A DNA stretch of 64,000 nt. Origin: Trichinella spiralis. Lineage: Eukaryota > Nematoda > Enoplea > Trichinellida > Trichinellidae. A program made the position numbers and the translations under genes. Position 1 is the stretch's first letter. Every line of letters starts with the position of its first letter. The DNA lies in contig CM012953.1 in assembly GCA_000181795.3 (NCBI GenBank), forward strand, positions 6,740,974 through 6,804,973, in the 5' to 3' direction. Shown here piece by piece: positions 29,322-39,000 of this stretch. The notes below the pieces were generated by a model. It was not told the DNA's origin. It was given only the letters and a program-made list of their open reading frames with translations, and ran no database searches.

Positions 29322-32300
29322 CTACGGATGTAATATTATGGAATCTTGTTTTGTTGAAATACTTCTCTTCAAATTAGCTTGAAAAAGCATTTGTTGAATC
29401 ACCGTCAACTGAATTTCCATTACGACTAGTTCTTTCTTGAGTTTACTAACAGCCTGCCTAATCTGAATCAGCGGTGCTTAAAAAAACAAAACTGATACAA
29501 AGCAAAAAATATTAATAATCTTTACCCCCATCGGCCAAACGTGTCATTTTTTCATTTAACACTTCTTGAACTTGCTCCAACTCATCTGAAATCTGAAATG
29601 ATTTACATTTGAAACGTCGATAGTAAATAAAATATTTAAAATAAATGGCCTAAAAAGATTTGGTTGAATCAGGGGAAGCTCTTTGCTCGCATATTCTGAT
29701 ATGACCAATGAAACATTGAATATTGCAGCCATTCACAGTTAAAAAATCAGGTGGCCAGTCAGTTACTGTGCGAATAAAAAGCATCATCAGTTTAGCCAAT
29801 CAAAAAAGAAGAATCAACTAATATACCGAGCCAATCAGAACACGCAAAGAAAATGTTTACCCCAATTCAACCAGCAATTTTAAAAATATTAATATCCGTT
29901 TACTATACCGTATTTAAAGAGTTCATCTGATCTACCAATCCTGCACTAGATTCACGATAACTTTCTTTCGCTTCAGCAAGCTGATTTTGAATCTGACTCA
30001 ACCCCTTCAACAGTTGTTCCAACTGACCATTTATGTAGATTTCACGTGAGCGAATTTTTTCTATAGTACGTCCAGCGTCGATGGAAATTTTTTCCAAAGG
30101 TCCATAAAGTTCTTCACTAATTTCATTTGTCGAAACTTTGATCTTCTGCAGCTGCTCCAAACACATTTTCCAATCCTGTCCATAAAAACACTGACTATGT
30201 ATGTTTAATTATTATTTTAAAATCAGTAAATAATAAAGTTCACACTTTATAATCCGGCTTTATGACAATTTTAAGTAATGGTGTAACCCGCTCAACTTCT
30301 TTTTTCCAATCACTTTGATTAATTGAAAATTCTGCATTATGGTAATGTTTCGGGTTTTTTTCTGAATCTTTCCTGATATTATTCTCAGCTTCTTGCAAAA
30401 CATCTGCACACAATTCATCTTCATTGTCTGAATCTCCTTCGAAATAGTCTTCCTAAAATTTCTTAGACTAAATCAGTATTTACCAAATGAACATATTAAT
30501 ATTTTACTTCAATTGCACTGTCTGCAATGATTTCTGATTCTCCATCAACAATCACATCTTCCGCATCATCAGTTTGATCGTGAATTGTAGGTCTGTATTA
30601 TTAAAATATTGATTTTATGTTTATTATTTTTAAATGAAATGCTACCAAACAATTGTTACGTTAAAATATTTGTCAACCTGAATTAACAGAGAATTCTTTT
30701 CGAAGAAACTAAAGCATTACTGATGTGAAAATATGCTTATTGTTTGTTTATAAAAAATTTTAAAGATATTTACTTTTGAAATTTGAAATTCATTTTTTCA
30801 AGTGCTTCATCAGCCAAAGCAGACAAAAGTCGTACGCACGGTTCACCTGCGCCAACGAGCAGTCGGCTTGCTAGAAATTCGGCCGTTCTTCCCTAATTCA
30901 CAATCTCAATTGAAATTATATCCAAATTAACATATTATTTTTAATGCTCACCATCCTTTTTACAGCATCTAAAATTCCACTTACGACAACGTTAGGATCG
31001 TCATGCTAAAGTGCAAATTTAAAATTTACGTTTTCTTCCATAATGTAAATACAAGGAAAAAATCAACGCCACCAATAATTTTAATAAATTTGTTTACTTT
31101 ATTCATTTTACAAAACAAAAAACTGCTAATTGTCAATACTGAAAGAAAAATAAAATAACTGTAAAATGCAGTTTTATTTTTATCCACTGTACTGCTTTGC
31201 AATTACTTTGTTTAGAAAGGAAAGCACTCTGGGATGAATTTTTCATCAAAATAAACAAAGCGTTATTATGTATTTTAAAATAAAAAAAGCAATTTTTAAA
31301 AGTCAGTAATATAATGGCACTTTTTTCTTTACAAATGTAAATAAAACGATCATTTTATTACGATTATCAAGTTCAATTTTGATTGCCTGCATTTTGTGGC
31401 TTATTTATTTTGGGATAGATTCGATGTTGACATTAAAGGAATGCCGCTTCAAAATTTGATTGGTTGCGAATTTAGCGTAGAACTCCGATTGGTTTTATAT
31501 TTCATTGGTTTTCCAGCCAGCTAAATTTCATTTGCTGTTGTTTTAATGTATTTTATTCGTTGTCGTGTACCTAAATTTTACTGGTTGTTATTGCAATGCG
31601 TTCTATTTGTCAAATTTTGGTTTCTTTTTAATGGTCATTTTTCTGAAGCTTTACTATTTATCTTCTATATATGTATAAAAGTAAAATTAAAAGATGACTA
31701 GCATTTCAAAATTATAAGGTTATAAACAAATTTTCTTGCGGTTTATTTTTGGGTATAGTTAATTATATTCATACAACTGCTGATCAAATCTAAGAAATTT
31801 GCTCTACTTTTTAAACTAAACTGACTCGGTTTTTTGCGTGTGTACTATTCGGCATTTTAAAGACGTTTGCTTTCTATTAATTTATTAGTTAATTTGATGA
31901 AGTTATATGTAATTTTCAGTAGTAAAATTTTATTGCGGTAAAATGTCCCTTGTTTTTGAAGGAAAAGCATATAAACTGAAACATACCGGTAAACAGAAGA
32001 AATATTGGGAACGTGCCAAAGTATATTTTCAGTGTGCAACATGTGTCCATTGTTATTAAAAATTAATTTCGGTATTTGAATTTCAGAATAGTACATAATT
32101 TTAATATTCAGTATTTTACTTTCAAATTAATAATGTCATACTGTTCCTTAAAATAATTGCGCTCTTATCTTTTCGCATGTACCTATGCGCCTGAAAGCTG
32201 TTTTGTCAATGTAGAATAAGAACTATTTCGCAATGTATTAATTAAAGCTATTTTCGCATGTTAAATTTGACCTAATTAGGACACTGTATTAACCATTCAT

Positions 32301-32838
32301 CAGTTAACCCAATTACAGTGACTACAGTATACAGAATCAGAAAGGTTGCTATTATTAATTGCGATCAGGAAAACGACGTCATCGACAAACAATACAAAAC
32401 ACACAAACCACTGCAATTAGACAGTTAATCTGACCTTGACACTTCCTTTATTCAGAAAACTAGTAAATTTTTGTCTTATAAATTCTTATCACGTGAGAAA
32501 TTATTTATATTTAAAATTAAAACCATACTTCCTGAGGTTCTTTGAAATTTCTGAAACCACATTTTCGAATCAACCATGCTGCAAGTGTAACAAACATGAA
32601 AAACTGTTCTCCTGGATTAGTGGAAACTGCAAAGTAATGCCTAGATATTAATTTTTTAATTATAAGTAAACTAAAAAAAGCTGTCGCCTTTCCATTACCT
32701 AGAAATGTATTTGTGCGCAACTGACTTGCAAACAAATTCTTCATCTACATTTAAAATTTTTAATTTTTGCTGCAATTCTTCCATTTGCAAAAATACTTGA
32801 TAAGAATTAATTTGTTCAACACTGCTGTCCCCATTCAT
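29322..32838 (-). CDS. IFT57: Intraflagellar transport protein 57
   Basis: Component of the IFT-B complex that carries cargo along cilia (che-13 in C. elegans). The first exon (ATG 32838) encodes FLQMEELQQKLKILNVDEEF. The second encodes the family-typical STNPGEQFFMFVTLAAWLIR and FKEPQE. After an intron of about 1.5 kb, exons give HDDPNVVVSGILDAVKR and EPCVRLLSALADEALEKM, then an acidic spacer. A coiled-coil exon (29.9-30.2 kb) has TIEKIRSREIYINGQLEQLL and QLAEAKESYRES. The last exon encodes APLIQIRQAVSKLKKEL and ends LHP. Order and motifs match vertebrate IFT57 throughout. The large intron holds a dispersed repeat and a FLYWCH fragment on the other strand. The presence of a ciliary gene fits an animal with ciliated sensory neurons. 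Confidence 0.92.
31414..31652 (+). repeat. Dispersed repeat, copy 1 (ATTGGTT-rich)
   Basis: About 240 bp similar along its length to the reverse complement of 61661-61899. Shared landmarks in order are: TTCGAT.TTGACATTAAA, several ATTGGTT blocks, TTCATTGGTTTTC, TTTATTCGTTGTCG, CCTAAATTTT, TGCGT.CTATTTGTCAAATTTT and TTTTTAATGGTCA. It lies in the IFT57 intron about 290 bp before a FLYWCH fragment. Confidence 0.8.
31943..32090 (+). pseudogene. FLYWCH zinc-finger fragment from a MULE-type transposon
   Basis: An ATG at 31943 opens a 26-codon exon with LVFEGKAYKLKHTGKQ and YWERAK, followed by a possible GT donor. It is closely related in DNA and protein to the first exon of the element at 63048 (LVHEGRAYKLKRADKHKYWR), and similarity continues into the intron-like sequence after it. 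The zinc-ligand Cys of the W-x-C motif is replaced (WER instead of WRC), and nothing recognisable follows, so this is a decayed piece. It is antisense to IFT57. Confidence 0.75.
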
Positions 32839-33229
32839 CGCGTTCAAATTAGCATCAGCGTCATCAAGAAACTAAGAGATTTCATCATACTGCGTTGCTT
32901 GTTGCTATGATACAACAACTAAAATCAACTGCGCATAATATGAAAACGTCGCACCTATATTTATTTGATTTCCGACTTTGCCAAAAAAAAAGAAAACAAA
33001 TAATTATGACTACAACCATATTTATTAATTGACAATAAATGACAGGTAAATAAATAAACATGCAGATGAAAAAACTTCTGCTTCACAACTAAGTAAAAAT
33101 GTAATTGATTAATATGGAAACTGAAGCAAGGGTACAAAACATTTTTTCATCCGCAAAATTTCGAATGGAGTACATTGTGATGCTGTTTTATTATTTTTTC
33201 TTGCTCTAGGAATTCATGCTGTTCGCAAA
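32839..33229. other. Short gap between ALYREF and IFT57
   Basis: About 390 nt between the ATG of IFT57 and the stop of ALYREF, both on the minus strand. It must contain the IFT57 promoter and the ALYREF 3' UTR. No coding frame seen. Confidence 0.5.
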
Positions 33230-35069
33230 TCATGCGCCGTTTTCAATTTTCTGAAAATAAATAATAATTTGAAAAGAAAAAACATCGAAACAAATTAAAA
33301 AAAATTTCCCACCTTATAAGCATCCAGTTCTGCATCTAAATCAGCCGCTGTATAAGTAATTGCTGTGGGACCTCGACCTCTACCACGACCGACTCTTCCT
33401 CCTCTTCCGCCACCAAAACGATTACCTCTTGAACTTGATCCACGAAGATTTCCGCGGCCGGCGCTAAAATAAATAAAACCACACAAAATTATAAAAAACA
33501 ATCAAACTGTGCACAAATGTTGAACATTTTCGTCAGATGACAGACCATAAATTTTGTTTCATGGGCGCTTTTAATGCCAAATAATTTTACGGAACAAAGC
33601 TGTATTAAAATTTTAACGTTTCAACCACAATTTATTGTCGAAACCAGGCCAAACAGAATTCACACCAATCTATCAGACTTGTTACTCTCAACATTTGCAC
33701 AATTTTCCTCTACTATGGTAGTTGAAATTCTGACTACGCACGTAGATTCAGCATTTTTTACGCTGCTCAAATTCCATAAAGAAAACACAAATGTTCGACA
33801 GACAATAAAACGTCAAAGCAAAAAGTCCAAATTTCCTTATTTAATCATTTGCATCAGTATGCATAGCCAAAAACCTTCACACAAAAACGTTATTACAGAA
33901 GTATTTCTCTTCCAACAACTTGCATTACGAACTCAACCTTAAAAATGTGAACATTTATACAGTGATGCAGGAATAAGTAACTGTTTGATGACGTACCTAA
34001 ACAAAATTTCTTTTTAATGACGCAATCAACACTAAACGAACATCTTTTATATAAATTATTTTTATTTTTACGGCTGTCTCAGCACTGTGTAACGAACCAA
34101 AATCCACAATCATTTTATTTTTCTTTAATTTGTAATATTTTTGCTTCCCCCAGAATTAACATAAAAAGCTGTTCAACGCACCTGTTTGTCCACGATGAGA
34201 ATGCATTGACTGAATCGCCAACGCTCTTGTCTTTAACCATTTCAATACGCATCGGTCTCCCTACAAGTCATGCACAACGGATATGCCAATGATGGAAAAA
34301 TGGTAATGAAGGTCAAATGCCGAAATTCATTTGCCAACTAACTGCAAATTCGACTTCGGCGTGAGGCAGCTTGCTTATCTTGCAGCAACTTGTGCGATTG
34401 CCGTAGCTACGTCACTTGGGTGATAGTGGTGAGGAAAACAAAAATGGCTCGCATACCGTCTAACTTAATATTATTAAATTCTTTCAAAGCACGCATCGCA
34501 TCAACGCGTCGGTGGTATACAACATCAGCGAGGCCCATTGAACGGCCTCGTTCATCATAATGAACTGCAGCTTTTCTAACCGCACCCATTCCTTGAAACA
34601 ATTCCTAAAATATCATTCAATAATAAAGTGACAAAAAATGACGAAACTCAATTTCACCAACCTTAACATCATCGTTGGTAACGTTGAAATTCAAATTCGA
34701 CACTAACAGCTGTGCAGGCGCAGCCAAGCTTTTTCCGCCAAAGCCATTGATCGCATGAAATTTATCGTGCTGCCAACGACCTGGAGGAATAACCTAAACA
34801 AAGAAAAAAAGCTTTAGACAATGAACAAAACAAAAAAATGTTAGGACAAATTTATAACAAACAAAGCAACTAAAAATTAAAGCTTTTCAATTGAAAAAAT
34901 AAAAACTTACAGTTCTACGCGTGCCACGAGACCGAAATCCACCTCGAAATTTGCCAAAACGCCCACGGCCGCCCATTGCACGATTACCTCTTCTTCCTCG
35001 CAAAGAAAATTTTCCACCGGATTGCCTTATAATATCATCAAGAGACATGTTCACTTTTGATTCTCCCAT
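33230..35069 (-). CDS. ALYREF: Aly/REF mRNA export factor (THO complex subunit 4)
   Basis: Nuclear RNA-binding adaptor of the TREX complex that hands mRNA to the export receptor. The N-terminus carries the UAP56-binding motif (NMSLDDIIRQSG) followed by an Arg/Gly-rich segment. Next comes one RRM: QLLVSNLNFNVTNDDVKELF, RKAAVHYDERGRSMGLADVV and DAMRALKEFNNIKLDG, completed after an intron by RPMRIEMV. A second Gly/Arg-rich stretch (33.3-33.5 kb) follows, then a C-terminal motif ADLDAELDAYK with a short tail ending NGA. Five exons are visible; the stop is at 33232-33230. The start at 35069 gives MGESKVNM, and the internal Met before SLDD would also work. Identity is secure. Confidence 0.94.
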
Positions 35070-37161
35070 GTTGAATATTTTCAGAAAAAATGTTCAATAT
35101 CAAGATTTTTCAGGCAATGGAGAAGCACAACCGTCCGCCAAGAAGATCGATACACTGAATAAACTACTGCACACTAATAACCTTCAATAATGAAAAGCAG
35201 GTTAGTAATTAATTATAAAAGTGAGGACGTAGATAAAGTTAAAAAATAATTAATAAATACCTATTATTATAATTTAAAATATAAAGTAAATTTTCATTTA
35301 GAGAAATGGTAAAATAATAATATTTAACAAACTTATTTTGCAAGAATGCGCTACCGTATTTGACACATTTTTATGAAGGTTACTGTAGATAAACAAGTTA
35401 ACATCAAAATACAAATAGTTGAAATTTTTAATAACATATTTAAAAATTGAAAAAATGAAATTAAAAATTTTGATTAATAAAATTATCGGGAATTCTAGGC
35501 TCTACGTTAAATTTTTTCATTGTCACTTAAACATGCTACTCGTACAGCGTGACGTATTTGCTTACAATTTTATGCTGTAATTGCTATGAAATTATTAACT
35601 TTACTTAATAACATTTAATTAAACGCTTATTTTCAATACAAAAACATTACGCTAAACATATGAAAAACATTTCATCCTCGATTGGTTTTGATTGGCTCAC
35701 AATGCTTTTATAATTTGATGATATTATGATACAGTCTCTCCTTTATTGCAAAGCAGGAACAACTATGATGTTTAAATACAGCATCAGTCTTTCACTAACA
35801 GTTATCTCTCAAACATGCATGTCTTTTAAAAGTTTATAAAAATGAAGTTTACAAATATAACATCTATTCTGTATTATTATATAACGCAGAAAAAATATGA
35901 TGAAACAGTGCAAAATACTCGCCTTTCCTACTGTTTGTTTTATATTGTTGGCGACAATAATCGCGCAACTTTATCCTCAATTATACTGGACTGTATTTCT
36001 ATTTCCATCAGACACGATTGTCCCGCTTGCACAATATAGCGTGAATTAGCAAAATTCAAAGGACTAATCACAATGTTCATTCACTGCAAGATAAATACAG
36101 GTGGACAAAGACCACAACAAGGTCGTAACACAGTAGATTGACAACGAGGTTAATTACCACCTAATCCGTCAATCTGCAATCACTACTTCCGTCGCGTTGG
36201 CAATCTCGCCAAGTACTGTATTGGAGATAATCAAGACATTAGATCACTATAACTGCATTTTTTATTCTTAAGGTGTTTTGATTATTCAGTCAGTCAAAAA
36301 AAACGAATCTCCCAGTGTTCAGTTTGTGCGTTAAATTAGCCACTGATTCATCAAAGCGAACTCAACAGGATGCTTTGAATTTAATTTTTACTGTAGAACT
36401 ACACATTTTGACAAAAACGAAAAAATGATGATCGTGAAACTGTTAACCGAAAGAACGTTGATATCTATGTTTTAAGCGGAGCTAATGCAATGAATTTTTT
36501 AATGAGGCAGGCAAAATAATGCCTGATTTTCTGTATTACTGTTTTAAATATTAGGCTACCTATAATGTCGTAGAATAAGACTTTGATTATAAAAATTTTT
36601 AATTTTAAAATATGATTTTTATTTGCATCATTCACTGAGTTTTTAGTGACAAATTTAACCGTATTGAGATGCTTCTCTCATTCTTCATTGCTTACAGTAT
36701 GAAAAATTAATTCAATAAATATTTGCATTGCATTCGAAAATTATTACTTTGTAAATTGCTTTTCTTTCAATAAATCTTATTTTTAAATAAAATGTGAGCA
36801 AACTTTAGCCATATGATGATTTCCTGCTTTATTAAACCTGCATTTACGATGAAAATTACTGTTAGAAAATGATTGTCATCATGTTTGGTTATTGTAAAAT
36901 GCAGTTTTTTTTAATTAAATTATCTATTTAAATATAATTGCGTATTGTTTTTTAGCAGATTTTAATTGTTCTGTTGTATAAGCTGTTGATATTAGTCTTT
37001 TTATCCTTATTTTTATACGCCTTTTTGCGCAGATTATTCGCAATTTTAAACGTAAAAAATTATCTTAATATTAATAAGGATATTTTTTTGAATGTTTTTA
37101 TGCTGAACAATGTTTTGAAAAGTGTTTGTTCATTTTAGACACATTTCCCTGCTGTTAAGAG
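35070..37161. other. Intergenic region between ALYREF and RPL18
   Basis: About 2.1 kb between two divergent genes, very AT-rich, without a supported gene. Two ATTGG (inverted CCAAT) boxes stand 5 bp apart near 35682-35697 and might serve a promoter. Open frames such as 35842-36039 are short and lack features. Confidence 0.5.
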
Positions 37162-38210
37162 ATGGTATGTTTAAAATAATTCAGTGGAACTGAGGTTTAT
37201 TTGATTTCAAAAAATATGCTTTAGGGTATTGATAAATGTCATCGATTTCTGAAGAAATCTGTTCGCAGGCGTGCCCATACTGAAGATCCGTATCATTTGC
37301 TTCTAGTGAAAGTAATGCAGTGTTTTTTGTGTTTCGTAATTTAAAGGTTTATTTTTAGCTGTATAGTTTTTTGGCAAGACGATCAGGATCTAAATTTAAT
37401 AAGATTATATTGAAACGTTTATTAATGGCAAGGCGTCACAAACCACCACTGTCGTTACGACGTCTTGCGAACTTTATGCAACGCAAAGGCAGAAATGATA
37501 AGATTTGTGTGATAGTTGGCACGGTTACAAATGATGTTCGTTTGTATCGTGTTCCAAAGTTGGAGGTAAATAATACAGCGAAGAAGTGTCTTTTGTTACA
37601 GTTGGTTTTCATTTATCTGAAAATATATTGTTATATAATTTCAATTCAAGATAATGTTTAATGATAACTTTCTGCTTTATTTTTTAAATTTGTTTTTGAT
37701 AATTTTTCATTTGCATAATTATATCAATTTGAATTTAAATGTGTTGGAATAGTTTGAAAGTTTTGTCTTTTTGTTTTCTAAGGTCTACACGTGTGTTTAA
37801 TTTTAAAAAGTAGTGCAAGTTAAGAATCATGTTTGTCAGCAGGATAATGTTGTAATTATTGAAGGTGTGTGCGTTGCACGTGACAGAACAAGCCCGAGCT
37901 AGAATATTGAAAGCTGGAGGAAAAATCTTAACGTTCGATCAGCTAGCATTGCGAGCACCGAAAGGCGAAAACACTGTGTTGGTTCAAGGTAAAATTAAAT
38001 ATTGCTTTTCCAACGGTCAAGTTATTGTTTTCAGGACCAAGAAAAGCCCGAGAAGCGGAAAAACACTTTGGTCCTGCTCCAGGTGTTCCTCACAGTCATA
38101 GCAAGTAAGATAGTTTTAAAAAATGAAAAAAAAAACTTTCACATTCATAATCCACATGTTTGCTTTTTAGACCTTATGCTCGAAACAAGAAGAAGCGAAA
38201 CTTCAAATGA
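37162..38210 (+). CDS. RPL18: 60S ribosomal protein L18 (eL18)
   Basis: Large-subunit ribosomal protein. Six exons join in frame: exon 1 contributes only the ATG codon (37162-37164). The others are 37225-37311 ([16 protein letters not shown] and DPYHLLLVK), 37359-37565 ([20 protein letters not shown], then PPLSLRRL), 37865-37988 ([20 protein letters not shown], then [14 protein letters not shown]), 38035-38104 ([20 protein letters not shown]) and 38171-38210 ([12 protein letters not shown], stop). This is the standard eL18 order. The C-terminus is shorter than in vertebrates, which have an extra basic tail. The intron before exon 4 is about 300 nt. A polyadenylation-type AATAAA follows near 38253. 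Splice sites are well defined. Confidence 0.95.
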
Positions 38211-38715
38211 TAGAATTATTATTTTGAAAAATGTTTTTCTGCAAATTTTGCAATAAAATCTGGTCATGTGTGAAGTGTTTGTTGTTTCTGAATGCAGTCT
38301 ACATTGAAATATTTGTAACATCTTTTGCGATAAAATTGAAATAGTTGTGAAAAATGTATATAATATATATTGTTATCAGAATAGCCGAATACTGTAGGTG
38401 ATTTAGACATTTCAACCACAAGTAATGTATATATGCCTTTCACAAATGGATAGGGGTAAATTTAAAAATCAGTCACGTGGTCAGCATGAAATGTTTTTCA
38501 TTTGCAAGAAGCTTTGTTTAAATGAGGCATTACAGTAATAAACTAGTGTGTACAGTTGTTTCGGTAATGTTTGCGTTTCTCTGCTAGCTGCAGCTTTGTT
38601 ATCTTCTGTTGAGAATGCAGTCATCAATTGAGGTGCTAGGCTTGGACGAAATTTGCAATTTAAAATTATTGCTGATAATTATATTTTGATCAGTCGAGTT
38701 GGGTGAAGAGGGAAA
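38211..38715. promoter_or_regulatory. Region between RPL18 and the C1-THF synthase gene
   Basis: About 500 nt between two plus-strand genes. It holds the RPL18 3' end and should hold the promoter of the next gene. No specific element recognised. Confidence 0.35.
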
Positions 38716-39000
38716 ATGAGCTCGTCAGCAGTAATATTTCACGGTAGAAATATCCCTATTTGGCGAACGTTCAGGCGTATGCTGTTCGATGGAGGATGGC
38801 AACTGGTATGATGAGAGTTTTATTAACAGATTTGTAGCGTTTCATTATTGCAATCTATTTAAACTTTTTAAACAAAATTTTTTTTATAATTAATAGCATC
38901 TGTTGTTTATAATATGGATGTGTGTGTGTGTGTGCATGTAGTTAAAATTATTTCAAGTTGATCTACTTTGTTGCATTATAATTAGAAGACGAATCAAGAA
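38716..39000 (+). other. In-frame upstream exon, possible mitochondrial leader of C1-THF synthase
   Basis: Exon 38716-38805 begins with ATG and encodes 30 residues with Ser, Arg and hydrophobics but almost no acidic residues ([20 protein letters not shown]). It ends at a GT donor. An AG acceptor at 38984-38985 opens KTNQE directly before the canonical Met at 39001, all in frame. The composition is typical of a mitochondrial presequence. Use of either ATG would give two products for two compartments. This is inferred from sequence alone. The intron contains a TG microsatellite. Confidence 0.55.

Larger units (their letters stand above)
31013..32527 (-). other. Large intron of IFT57 invaded by repeats
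   Basis: About 1.5 kb between the exon ending at EPQE and the exon beginning HDDPN. It contains the dispersed repeat at 31414-31652 and the FLYWCH remnant at 31943-32090, both described separately. It is the longest intron of the gene, which suggests that insertion enlarged it. Confidence 0.75.

Noticed and set aside
33574-33942. Plus-strand frame of 122 codons between ALYREF exons
   Set aside because: Lies in an ALYREF intron on the other strand and has no signal peptide, motif or codon pattern.
35842-36039. Frame of 65 codons upstream of RPL18
   Set aside because: Short, no conserved features, within AT-rich intergenic DNA.
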